The position numbers and the translations under genes are program-made. 64,000 nucleotides of DNA from Blastomyces gilchristii SLH14081 (lineage: Eukaryota; Ascomycota; Eurotiomycetes; Onygenales; Ajellomycetaceae): NCBI RefSeq assembly GCF_000003855.2, contig NW_003101680.1, positions 2,626,729 to 2,690,728 of the forward strand, read 5' to 3'. The notes under the pieces are model-generated. The model was not told where the DNA came from, did no database searches, and saw nothing but the letters and a program-made list of their open reading frames with translations. Within the stretch, counting starts at the first letter, position 1; each line of letters starts with the position of its first letter. Below are positions 21,207 through 31,902 of the stretch, piece after piece.

Positions 21207-21822
21207 AAACATGGCCTGTGAAAAGTGAGTATCATGCCAGGCCATAATAACCAACACAGTCTCAGCATGCAGGACTGCATATGTGCAGCATGTGCTGAAC
21301 TGAGAGATTGTATGAATTGCAAACCAGCGCCAGCATCCCAGAGAGAGCCATGCAGTGTGAGAAAGTCACAACTCTCAGTCACATGTGCAGAGGGTGGATC
21401 ATTGCAGTAAGTGCATGTGCATTGCATGGAAGTAACACTTTTTGATAACACTCAGTCTCTGATATCATGAAAATAGAGTCTCTCCATGAGATTCATTTTT
21501 ACCAGAAGTCAGAGAATCTTATATTTCTCAAGATCATCTTCACTCACCTTGTCCATGAAATTGATGAAGAAAATCATTGATTTCAGTGTTCTGTTCTTGA
21601 TGTCATTCAAGTGACAGCAGAGTCCACCCTGGCCACACTTTTTGAGTGTATGTTTTCTAAATATTCACATTTATACAGATATATACTGATTATTTATTAG
21701 ATAATGTTAAGACAATGACTCATCACAGCTGTGTTACCCTCACTGTGAGAGATACACAGTTGGTGATGAACATTGCAAAGACTCTGAAAAGTGAGTATTT
21801 TAAGAATGCTGCAGCCCTGTGA
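21207..21822 (+). pseudogene. histone H3-like gene carried by the hAT element
   Basis: Histone H3 forms the nucleosome core with H4. The supported core is exon 21479-21647 (LHEIHFYQKSENLI, then FTHLVHEI, then FQCSVLDVIQ, then AESTLATLFE), a 53-nt intron (21648-21700, GTATGT...TACTGAT...TTAG), and exon 21701-21822 (THHSCVTLTVRDTQLVMNIA). These parallel H3 LREIRRYQKSTELLI, FQRLVREI, FQSSAVMALQ, EAYLVGLFE and IHAKRVTIMPKDIQLARRI. The last exon aligns without gaps and loop 1 is about three residues shorter. A stop (TGA) sits at the Arg of RFQ, as CGA-to-TGA would give. An upstream exon ending at GCA (about 21412), with intron 21413-21478, is plausible. The N-terminal tail is not recognisable. Several DNA-contacting Arg residues are replaced, so it is divergent or decayed. 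Confidence 0.8.
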
Positions 21823-22311
21823 TCTTGATTTTTTTTTTTTTTTATTTTTTGTTTTTTTCTTTTCCTTTTCTTTTTTTTTTTTTCTTGTTTTTGTTTTGTT
21901 TTTTATTTTTTGTTTTTTTTTTGTATTTTATATTTTTTTCATAATTAAAATTATATGAATTATGATCTGTGTTCAGAAAAGTAATGATATTTGATAATAC
22001 TCTCTATTGAATTTTCAACAAATGAGCACTATGTTATGATATTATGTAAGTGAGAAGTGATTTCATAGTCTCATTTAATGCCATTCTCAATAATGGGATC
22101 AGAATGAAAATGTGACTAAGAATCCAAACATATTCTTTATCCAGAACTAGATTTTTATTTGAAAAGTGAATCTGGGATCTTTAATATTTGAAATAACATG
22201 ATTTGGGATCAATGTGATAAACACAAACCATGACCAGGAGTAATGCTTTTAGGCAACGTGACAACTGTAAAGTTTGGTCCTGGTCCCAGACACGGTCACA
22301 CGGTCAGTCTA
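21823..22311. other. hAT right subterminal region
   Basis: Non-coding. A T-rich tract (21826-21945) follows the H3-like stop. Then come a motif copy (21981-22001) and the right end with GGTCCTGGTCCC repeats and the terminal inverted repeat ending GGTCAGTCTA. Confidence 0.7.
21826..21945. repeat. T-rich low-complexity tract
   Basis: Long T runs broken by single A, C or G. It starts a few bases after the stop codon of the H3-like gene; it could be a degenerate poly(T) or retroposed tail, but no duplication supports that. Confidence 0.85.
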
Positions 22312-22319
22312 GCAGACTG
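22312..22319. repeat. hAT target-site duplication, right
   Basis: Second exact copy of GCAGACTG. Confidence 0.92.
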
Positions 22320-22429
22320 TTCATCTCAGTAGAAACTCATTATCTTATAGACTAGAGTTTACAAATGACAGTATTAATGTCTTTATTATAATCAGATTCT
22401 TAGTGAAGACTGTGTTATTCTAACTTATC

Positions 22430-25400
22430 AGAATTCACAGTATGAAAGTCATGTCTCAGCTTCTGCAGATGTCTTATCTGCTTGAATGATTTTCAAGTGA
22501 ACTCATCCATCTTATCAGAATATTCTTATCACTGAACCTTGAATCAGAGCTCATGACCTCACTTCTCTGAGTTAATAATTTCTTTAATCTGATATTCTCT
22601 TTCACTCTCTAGTGCTTTGTGAACAGAGTGATGAGTCACAGAGTTCTCTTCTAAGAATTCTTTGTATTCACAGAGTAAAGAGACATGAAAAACATTATAT
22701 ATCTGCAACTCAGGTAGCAGTTTCAATCTATAGAACTGCAAGCTAACTTTCTTCATAATCTTATAAGATTCTGTTTATAAGAGATTCAGCTTCTTACTAG
22801 ATCTCTGTATGATGATGTTTTCTAGACTCAGTCAGACTCTATCATCTTTTTTAAAACTCTTTATAATATGCTTGAAGTCATAGTATCTCTTCTGATACTC
22901 TTGAGCCTTTCTCAAGAATTCACAGGCTTTCTCCTGAATCTTCTGAATTCTCTCAGCTCATTCACAGGCATCACTACACTCTATAGTGTACTCTCACAGG
23001 TTCATCAAGATCATCTGTGAATGAGTCTCAGTGAGTATCTCAAAGAGAGTTTTATCTGTGCTGATATGCTTTAAGTTGTTATATATAAACTTCATAAGTG
23101 ATAATCAATACACTCAGTCATTCTGATTGTAATTAACAAAGCATCACAGATACTGTTTTAATATACTTATCAGGTATTCTATCTGATCATCTGTCTGTTG
23201 ATGAAAAGCTGTACTTAGATCTCATAAAATCTTCAGTATAGTTATCAGATCAGACCAGAACTCTTCTGCAAAGATTAATTCTCTGTCTGAGACAATGTTC
23301 ACAGGCAATTCATGCAATCAGATCACATTGCAGATGAAGATATAAGTTAAATTCTTTGACTTTAAGTTCTTGCAGATGAGTATAAAGTGTGTCATCTTGA
23401 TGAAGTGATTCACTATCATCAGCACACTGTCAAAGCAGGCATCATATATGTCCTTGCTTTCAGAGAGGCTTATAAGAGCATTCATTTCTAGCTGTTCTCA
23501 AGGTTTCTGTGAGATGAGTAGAGAAGTAAGTTCTTCATATGATCTGAACTGCACTACCTGTGAATTCTGATAAATAGTATAAGAATTCACTATCTTCTTC
23601 ACAAGTTCTTGCATCTTCAGTCAGAAGTATTTCCTTGTAAGTAACTCATAAGTTCTAGTGTCTGTAAAATGACCTGTTAGAGAAGAGTCATGATATCTTT
23701 TAATAAGTTCTACATGTAGAAACTCATTCACAGGTATATAAATTCAGCCCTCTCTTTGCAAGAGATTATTTAAGTCTCTTCAATTCTTTATTTCTGCAGA
23801 GTTAGTCCCTGCTATAAGCAGTTTCTGAATATACTAAGTATATTCATTCTTCAGTTGCAGTTCAGACAATCTGAATAGAAGATCTTATAAAGACTTATAC
23901 TCTGTTTTCTCTTGCATCAGGTCTTCTACAGCACTTCTCAAAGCCTGCAAACTCTTCAGATTATAGATACTCTCTTCAAGAATTCTCACAGAGATTCTCA
24001 GAGTGTTAACTCTCAGTGTTATAGAGAGTAGTTGTACAGACTTCTTTCCTCTCTCTCTTCTCTTCTCTTACAGGAGATTGAGAGACTCTTTAGTTAATCT
24101 CTTTATAATACTCAGTCTGAGTATCTCACAAAGCTTTTCTATCTTCTCTAGTCTCTCTGTGTCTGTCATCCTGGTCTTCTTAACATAGTCTGACCTGTGA
24201 GAGAGTCTGTTCACTGAGTTCTTAGTTCTCTTGATATATTCTATCTTGAATCAGAACTCACTCAGTCTCTGAGCTCAGCAAACCTATCACTGTAAGAGTT
24301 TCTTGATTGAAGTAAACTGTCATAAGCTGTTATAATCAGTTCTAACAGTAATCACTGTCACAAGACTCTTAAAGTAGTGATATCAGTGATAGAAGAATTT
24401 CACTATTGTGAGAAGCTTCTAATCATGAATATCATAGTTGATCTTCATGAGTTGCATCTTTCATGAGAAAAAGGCTACTGAAACCCAGTTCTCATTTAAC
24501 TGTAGTTATGAGACTATTTCTGAAATCACAAAGAAGAAGACATCTGTCTTCAATCTGATTAAGAGCAAGAGATCAAAGTAGAACAGTATCACTATATTCA
24601 TAAATGTCTGTTTTAACCTTGTAAAGGCCCTGTAAGCTTCTGAGATAAGAAAGTTCTCACAGTTCTCTCTTCTCAACAATCTTTTCATTCTCTATTCATG
24701 AGATGACTTCTTCTTATTTTCACCCTTCAGCATGTCTGTAAGAGCTAAGAAGATCCTTGTGAATACAAAGATAAATCATCTATAGAAATTCACAAAGCTC
24801 AGAAAGATCTGAATCTTATAAATACTAGTTAGCTTCAGCTATGATAGAATAGTCTCAATCTGCAAAGATTTCATCTGAATATCATCTGTGATGATTATAT
24901 ATTCTAGAAAATTAATCTGATGAGTACTGAAGTTGCACTTTACAAGCTTAATATACAGTTCTGTCTCATCTAAGGTCTTCAACACACTTCACACATGCTC
25001 AGTGTGTTCTTTCTTCTTCATGAAGTATATCACCACATCATTCAGATATATTACTACAAAGACATTCAGATATGTGTGAAGTGTTTTATTGATGAAAGAC
25101 TGAAATATCACAGAGACATTAGTCAGATCAAAAGATATCACTAGATATTCAAATAATCTCAGTGCAGTTCTAAAGACAGTCTTTCATTCATCTTCAGACT
25201 GTATTCACAGTCATGTATATATATTAATCACATTCAGTTATGTGAATATGACAGCTTCTGTGAGACAGTTGATCACATTCTTAATCAGAGATAGAGAGTA
25301 GTGACTCTTTATTATCTTGAAATTCAGATTGCAGTAGTCTATACACAATCTGAGATCTTTATTCTTCTTCTTCACAAATATCACAGAGGCTTCTGCAGAG

Positions 25401-27276
25401 ATCTGTAAAGATCAAATGAAGTTATTCTTCAGATTCTCTTTTATATAGATCTGCAAGACCTCTGTCTCATAATGAGAGAGCTTATAGATTAGTTCTCAGA
25501 AGAGTTTCTATTCTTCTATCAAATCTATTATCAGATTCTTCTCACAGTGAGAAGAAAGCTCAGCTGCCTTAGCTGAGCTGAATATCTCTGCAAGATCTCA
25601 GTATTTCTCTGATATCTGAAGTTCAGTTTTCATGACTGTGAGATTCTCAGACACTCATAAAGTCATTACATAGATGAGCTTGTCTTCTCTAATCAACTCT
25701 GCAGCATCAACTGCTTCTATCTTCATAAGTGAGTCTGTCAACACTGATCAGAAGTATAAACCTGACTCATGAACAGCTATGTGTGAATTGTGTCTTTGAA
25801 GTTATATAAGTCTCAAATACATGTCATCTGTAATGTTCATTATAATCACAGTTTCTGTAAATCTTCTCCAGGTTTCAGAGAGATCTTGTAATTCAAAGAT
25901 GATTCTTATAAGTTTCTCAGCTCTCAGATCTGAGTTCTCACACTCTGCTTATTACAAGAGCAGGTTCTCAGTCTTCATCTTTCAACTCATTCACTCTGCA
26001 AGCTTTAGAGACATCACAGTGACCTGAGATTCTGAGTTCATTAATACTTTCCATGCTTGCAGAGTAGCAGTACTGCGGTGCAATCTCTCTCTGTGAGCAA
26101 GCATTTTCATTGAGAGAGCAACAGATTCAGATGTCAGCTTCAAGACTCTTAAGAAGGCTGTTGCTGACTCTGTCTGTAACTTCTTAAATTTCTATTTTAA
26201 TTTGTTCAGACAGTTTGTGCAGAGATGTTCTAGTTTAGAACAGATAAAGCAGAGTTTCTTTTTCTTGATCTCTCTGTTATACACTCTATTCACAGAAGCT
26301 TATAAAGCTCTTTCTCTCTGCTCAGCAGTCAGATGTGAATCTCTCTGTATCTTGTCATCTTTTCCTGACAAATCTGTTCTCTGTTGTCCTGGCTCTTGCA
26401 GAGCTGATTGATGATCTGCTCTTCACAGGTCTGTGACTCTCACAGTGATTCACAAGCAATGAATAAGAGTCATCAGTTTCTTCAGAGTCAAGAGCTTAGA
26501 GTCTTGCTCAATAAGCTTGTTCTACATATCTTTATTCAGTCTCTTCATGAATATCATTATTCAGGTCTTGTTTCAGAGCTCTGTTTTCACAGATCTCAAT
26601 TCATATCATAATTCTATGAAGTGCTGTGAGTAGTCTTCATCAGATTTCTTATCTCTTTTTCTAATATTGATGATCACAGCTCAGATGTTCTCTGTCTGAC
26701 TTATAAAGTTCTTTAACTTGTTCTCTAGATAGGTCTTGAGAACAGATCATCAGAATCTCTCATAATCATTCTCTAGATAATTCAGCCAGTTCTTGACTTC
26801 AGTGTAATAGAGGCCTGTCATCACATAGATGACAGCTTCTTCATCTTTCATATCACACAGTCAGGCTTGTAAGTCAATTTCAAATGCAAACTTGCAAAAG
26901 CTTTTATAGATTGTGATTTAATAGATAATCTTAAGTGATCATGACTTGAGAAAGTTTCTTTTCAGTTCACAGGTGTCTCTGAAGATCATGTCTAGAGACT
27001 CAGTTCAAGAGTGTTTGCAGGCAGTAAGCATTTCTTGTAGAAAAATAGCTTAATTCTGTGAGAGATGCTCAAGAATGTTCTTCACTGAGATTAGTTTATT
27101 TATGAGTTCAGAGAGTTCCTCTGTCACAGATGCAGAGAATGATATTCTGTAAGTGATTGATAAGTTCTCTGAGACTTCTTTCACAGAAGTTATCCATGAT
27201 TCAGGTGACTGCTCCTGAGTGTCTACAGTAGAGTTCACAGGAGTTGAAGTACATGAGTTTCTAGTTCTTTCAGTCA
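22430..27276 (-). pseudogene. G1-a gag-pol with C-terminal chromodomain
   Basis: Minus strand from ATGACTGAAAGAAC (27274-27276): gag with a CCHC knuckle CFICSKLEHLCTNC (26210-26251). RT follows with LCIDYCNLN (near 25345) and the active site VIYLNDVVIY (near 25045; the usual YLDD is YLND). RNase H is at about 24200-24700. The integrase zinc region ends KIVNSYTIYQNSQ, with the Cys pair lost. The integrase core has DACFDSVLMIVNHF, NIVSDRELIF and TDDQIEYLISIL. After HNVFHVSL-like IYNVFHVSLLCEY comes a chromodomain (about 22430-22620): YQIKEIINSEK, then FKVQ..EYSDKMDEFTW. The element belongs to the chromovirus clade. Nearly every stop is TGA at a Trp site. Confidence 0.9.
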
Positions 27277-27309
27277 TAATAGGTGGTTACTGACTGACTG
27301 AGCTTAAAA

Positions 27310-27567
27310 TGTAAGAATAAGTGCTCACAGGAGATTATTCAAGTATTTGCAGCTTGATATGATATGTATTGTTAACTACTAGAAGTGTTCACAGTAGAAA
27401 GATAAAATGTAGAGATCAAATGTATAATAGTATTCAAGCTGAGTTATGAATAGTATTCATGAACTTCAGTCTATATAGTTGTGTGTAGCCAAGGGCCGCT
27501 AGCTCTATTGATTACACGAGAGATAGGAATAGAGGTAAAGAATCCGCGAGGAGCGGGATTTCTTACA
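27310..27567 (-). repeat. G1-a 5' LTR
   Basis: 258 bp with the same termini, followed by the duplication TCTTC at 27568-27572. It keeps CCGCGAGGAGCGGG where the partner reads CTGCAAGAAGTGAG, so decay has been uneven between the two LTRs. Confidence 0.92.
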
Positions 27568-27572
27568 TCTTC

Positions 27573-28474
27573 AGAGTCTTAATATTATAGAGAATATAAG
27601 TCTGTTTCTATATAATAAGATAAATATTATCAGCAGGATGTAGAGAAACTGATTATTTATATCTTAAAATAGAAGACTTTGTCAATGATTATATTAATAT
27701 AGAGTTAATTCTTAAATTTAATAGAAATCTAGTATTGCTGTTCTCAATCTCTTGCAGAATCTATTGAATATTGAGATATTAAAACTAGATTTAATATATC
27801 TCACTGTGCAGGGATCAAAGACTCAGTCAGATCTTGAGATATACTGATTTTATAGTTGTTATGTCTGCTGATTATGTATCAAATACAGTTGCTGAGGTAT
27901 CTTTTTGTACTTTTCTGCCGGGGATGGGCCAGATCGGAAGGTGCGGTACAAGGGTGGGACTTGGTGTAAAGACAGAGAGGGTTTTTCGCGGAGGATGCAC
28001 TTCAGATGTGTTCATTGATTATGTGCTTGATACTATTGCTGAGGTATCTTTTTGTATTTTTCTGCCGGACGTGGGCCAGATTGAGAAGGGCGGTACGTGG
28101 GTGGGACTTGGCGTTGATGTTTTGGAACATCAAAGATAGACAGGGTTTTCGTGGAAGTTGCTTCTCAGATATCTTCACAATTACAGGTCGGGGATCTTCC
28201 AAAATCAAGAAGATTGGCGCATATGGCTAGGTCTCTTTGCCTTACAATTTGTATGGCAATTTGGCCCGGGGTTGTGGTGTGGTAGGGGTGAACAGGGGAT
28301 AATCCCACTCAGGAGTTTCAAACAACGTCTGGTTCACGTTTGGCTGGATAACTCCACCACCACACGGGGTATGCGGTCGGCGATGGGGTCACAATGCTCG
28401 TATGATCAAGGGCTTTTCGATGGATCTATCGGCGGGTTCTTATTCGAAAAATTGAGCGAGTTTGTGATGGAGCG
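27573..28474 (-). promoter_or_regulatory. LINE B 5' UTR, outer GC-rich part
   Basis: The continuation of LINE B beyond G1-a. The outer 28040-28474 portion retains CpG (TATGCGGTCGGCGATGGGGT region) while the inner part is AT-rich. It includes the two tandem subunits (about 27840-27970 and 28000-28135). On the plus strand, antisense to the LINE, an open frame covers 28158-28556 whose N-terminal ~105 residues are conserved in LINE C. The last stretch of that frame runs into LINE A sequence. Confidence 0.65.
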
Positions 28475-31400
28475 CCTTGTGATTACATCTATTCTTCTAA
28501 TAAGTATTGAAGAAAATATTTCAAAGAAAAAGTCTTCTGAGTATTTCAAACCTTGATGAAATGAGAATATCACTTCTAAAAGAAAGCAATTAATCACTGC
28601 TAAGAGAGATTGAAAGAATAACTTAATATCTAATAAAGAGTTCAAAACTATTTGAAATGAATATTTTTCAGATATTAAAAAAGTCAAAACAGATTGCTGG
28701 AACAAATTTCTTGAAGAAGTATAAGAAAAAGAAGTTTTTAAAGTCTTTAACTATACTAAAACAAGAAGTGTAGCAAAGCTTTCAACCTTAGAATATGAAT
28801 TTCAGAATGAATTGTATACAGCAAACTCTTTTAAGGAAAAATGTCAAGCTTTTATAAGAATTCTCTTTTAAAACTTATCACATTTAGAAGAGGAGAATAT
28901 GTTATTTCATGAATATATTAATGAAAATAACTGAGAATGACCTGAGCTTACATGTGATGAACTAGAGTCAGCAATATTCTCAAGTTCAATTAAAACTGCT
29001 GCAGAGCCTGATTCAATTAATCACTTGATTATTCAAAACAGATATTTCTACTTGAAGAATGAATATTTTAAGCTCTTTTTCAATCTCTTAAAAAATGATT
29101 ATTATTCTGAATGTTGAAGAGAAGCTACTAGAGTAATTCTTACAAAACCTAATAGAAAAGTGTCAATTTCTAAGTCATATAGAGTAATATCTCTATTGAA
29201 CTGTTTGAGAAAAATTCTAGATAAGATAATAGCTACTAGATTATCTTTTATAAGCTCTATTAGTGATTCTCTTCTATTTAATGAATAAATGTGAGATAGA
29301 AAACAATATTCTGCAATTGACACTGTTCTCTCAGTTATTCATGATATTCAAGTAGCAAAGCATGAAGACCTGGTCTCAACTGCAGTTTTTATTGATATAA
29401 AAGATGCATTTGATCATGTTTCAAAGTCTAAGATGATTCAAACTTTGAAGATGTTAAATTTGTCACTTTCTCTAATAAAAGAAGTTAATTGTTTCATATC
29501 TAAAAGAATTATATAACTATTCTTTGATGGAAGAAAACAAGATAAAACTGAGATAAAAATAGAAGTATTACAAGAATCTTCAATCTCATCTGTTTTATTT
29601 GCAATATACACTGCATATCTATTCAAGAATAGAGAGATGAAAATAGTGAGATTTTCAAGTTATATAGATGATATTGATCTACTCTACAGTTCAAAGACAA
29701 TCAAACAGAATTTAGAAGTGATTAAGAAAGCAGCAAAGAAAATCTTTGTTAGAGCAGATATCAATCTAATTCAATTTGATATGAATAAAACTGAGTTAAT
29801 TCACTTTTTTTCCAGGTTTAATGAGAAAGAACTAAGTCTAACTTTTTTAAATAAAGAGATTAAACCCAGTTTGAATGTCAAATGACTAGAAGTATGATTA
29901 AACTTCAAGTTGAATTTTAAATATCATATTCAATAAAGAATCATCAAGACAGAGAGACTACTGAATAGTATAATCAGACTATTAAATACTGAGAGAGGTC
30001 TATTCTTTCAGGCTATGAGACAGTTATACATAGCCTGTATTATCTCAGTAGCTAATTATGAAGTTCAAGTTTGATGAAACAATCAAGATAATTTTACTGA
30101 ACTCTTTCAAAGTTTATAAAACAGAGCTCTGAGAAGAATTCTGAGAGTATTCAAATCATCTTCTATTAAAGCAATGAAAATTGAAGCTTCAATTCCATCT
30201 CCTGCTATTCAATTTCAAAAGCTCTGTATAAACTATGCTCTGAGAGTCATGAAGATGACCTTGAATCATATAATCAGAGAAAGAGTCTCTTCTTCATTTT
30301 CATCAGTTAACTCAGGAAATGAACTGAATTGAAATAGATTTCTTGATTGAAATAAGAATAATTCTTTAAAGAAAATGCTCTCTCAACTGTATAGACTATG
30401 TTCACTTATTATAAATCAATTTTTCTTTATTAAATATTGAGAAAATTGATCATGAGAAGATATCTCTCTGAAGAGAAAAGCTGAAATCTCTTATAGACTT
30501 ACAAATAAGTGAACTATCTAAAGAGAGAGAATATGAACAGTATTTGAAGAAGATCTCTACAATCAATATAAAAGACTCTATTCTGATTTACTCAGATGGC
30601 TTAAAAAATGAGAATTTGAATAGATTAAACACAGATATTGCTTATACTGAAGATAATATCACTTTTATCTCAGATTTCTGAAATTTAGGCTGTGAATCTG
30701 AAGTCTTTGATACTGAACTATTTGCAATAGTGAAAGCTTTCAAACTCATTGAAATAAAATCTTATAAAAGAGAAAATAGTTTGAAAGAGATATGAATATT
30801 CTCTGATAGTCAAGCTACTTTAAAAAGACTTAGAAATAGTCAGATTTATAATGATCAAATGAATCTTGAACTGATTTTAAACTCTGTTTTGAAAATTCAA
30901 AAGAAAAGAATATCAAAACTGATAATTCATCTGCATTGAGTTCCTGCTCATATGAATCTTCATGGCAATGAATTGGCTGATTCAGCTGCAAAAAAGAGTT
31001 CAGAATTAAGCAGATCTATTTAAAAAACAGTGTCCTGGTCTTTCATAAAGAGAAAGATAAAAGAATCTTATTTAAATAAGTGCAATGAAAGCTGACAGAA
31101 ACAAAAGAAGAGTATACATTATTCAAGATTTGAGACAAAATCAAAGTGAAAATCTTGTTTAATTAAATGTAAAAAGAAAATATTCTTATCTATAATTCAT
31201 CTGAAACTAGAACATGGTTATTTTAAATCCTATATACAAAGATTTGATGATAGATTTAATTTAACAGAGTACTCATTCTGCAATGCAAATGAAAATCCTG
31301 AGTATATTGTAATGCATTGCGCAATATACAATAGTCTCAGAGTCTGATTAAAGAAGAAGTATGATTTAAATCAATTAAATATGAGGTTCTTATTCTCAAC

Positions 31401-31515
31401 TGAGACAGGAATTAAATTCTTAATAGACTTTCTATCAGAAACTCAAGCAGCTACAAGAAAATAACTGAATTCAGAAGTATCTAAATATGAAGAGGCAGAA
31501 ATGAATTAGATATAG
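28475..31515 (+). pseudogene. LINE A ORF2: RT, RNase H and C-terminal knuckle
   Basis: Continues LINE A after LINE B. RT blocks include FIDIKDAFDHVSKSKMIQ (near 29390) and YIDDIDLLYSS (29662; the LINE Y-x-DD active site). RNase H follows: ILIYSDGLKN (near 30585), DTELFAIVKAF, IFSDSQATL and HLH-VPAHMNLHGNELADSA. A Cys/His C-terminus (CNANENPEYIVMHC) and the shared terminal TAG (31513-31515) complete it. An RNase H domain after the RT is typical of the Tad and I clades. Broken by many TGA codons at Trp sites. Confidence 0.88.
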
Positions 31516-31888
31516 TCTGTTAAAACAGCTATACACTATCTTTTAATAATTTTATTTTATTATAGTCTCTCTTTACTGTACTTGTTTCTTTCTGTTCTTT
31601 TCTATCTATTCATTTAATGTGTCTATCTTTAAGACTATATTCTCTTTTCCTTTGTCATGATATTTTCAAATAATTTCAAAGTATCAGAAGGTGTTAAAAT
31701 ACTGCAATTTGTAAACAGTTTTTATATTCTGAGCTGAAATTTTCTGATTTTGCGTATCTGAAATTGATAAATGTATAATAGTTGACTCTATAGATATAGA
31801 AAAAACCATGAGAATTAAAGGTTCTCAGGTAGATGTCATAGTCTCTGACTGCATACATCTATAATTGAAGAATAATAATAATAATAAT
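31516..31888 (+). other. LINE A 3' UTR and AAT tail
   Basis: A 370-bp 3' UTR conserved with LINE C, E and the chimera, ending TATAATTGAAGAATAATAAT plus further AAT units. Such repeat tails replace poly(A) in this LINE and are shared with the SINE. Confidence 0.85.
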
Positions 31889-31902
31889 AAGAGTATCTTT
31901 GA
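31889..31902. repeat. LINE A target-site duplication, right copy
   Basis: Exact second copy of AAGAGTATCTTTGA. Confidence 0.9.

Larger units (their letters stand above)
16548..22311 (-). mobile_element. hAT DNA transposon with cargo genes
   Basis: A 5764-bp element with an 8-bp target duplication, terminal inverted repeats TAGACTGGCC... and ...GGTCAGTCTA, and subterminal 'GTCCCA/TGGGAC'-type repeats. It encodes a hAT transposase (16907-19281, minus), an unrecognised charged protein (19791-20562, minus) and a histone H3-like gene (about 21207-21822, plus). It is inserted in the 3' region of G1-a, and the sister copy G1-b has the empty site. It is clearly less decayed than its host, but Trp-to-stop changes show it has also been mutated. 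A short deletion derivative is at 947-1452. Confidence 0.93.
14548..27567 (-). mobile_element. G1-a: chromodomain Ty3/gypsy element with nested hAT
   Basis: A full-length LTR retrotransposon in minus orientation, flanked by the 5-bp duplication TCTTC (14543-14547 and 27568-27572). The order on the minus strand is 5' LTR, gag, pol with PR/RT/RNase H/integrase, chromodomain, a ~1.7-kb 3' region with an antisense ORF, and 3' LTR. Subtracting the 5.76-kb hAT insertion and its 8-bp duplicate leaves about 7.25 kb, close to G1-b without LINE C. The 3' purine tract (AGAGAGAAGAAGATA on the minus strand, 14807-14825) abuts the 3' LTR. Confidence 0.92.
12147..28474 (-). mobile_element. LINE B: inverted, 5'-complete, 3'-truncated LINE inside LINE A
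   Basis: Minus-strand LINE sequence at 12147-14547 (ORF1 and part of the 5' UTR) continues at 27573-28474 (rest of the 5' UTR) after the G1-a insertion. It is much closer to LINE C and D than to LINE A, so it is a later arrival. Its 5' end is nearly complete (CGCTCC... versus GCAACCGCTCC... in LINE C). Its 3' end stops in the ORF1/ORF2 spacer with no AAT tail, and no target duplication is visible. This is the reverse of the normal LINE truncation pattern. Confidence 0.8.
8269..31888 (+). mobile_element. LINE A: Tad-like LINE (older subfamily), carrying nested insertions
   Basis: LINE A consists of 8269-12146 (5' UTR, ORF1, start of ORF2) and 28475-31888 (rest of ORF2, 3' UTR, AAT tail), bounded by an exact 14-bp duplication. 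The two halves share a subfamily character that is more diverged from LINE C and D, which supports them being one insertion. About 370 bp of ORF2 is missing at the internal break, where the inverted LINE B (12147-28474, itself containing G1-a) is now found. Decayed throughout except for its 5' ~250 bp, which keep CpG sites. Confidence 0.85.

Noticed and set aside
21200..21451. 83-codon minus-strand ORF
   Set aside because: It is antisense to the better supported H3-like gene and its putative upstream exon, crosses that gene's intron motif, and has no recognisable domain.
12147..31888. Single twin-primed LINE insertion (inverted 5' part plus direct 3' part)
   Set aside because: The geometry fits at first sight, but LINE B belongs to a younger subfamily than the 28475-31888 part, and the target duplication ties that 3' part to the LINE A 5' end at 8269.
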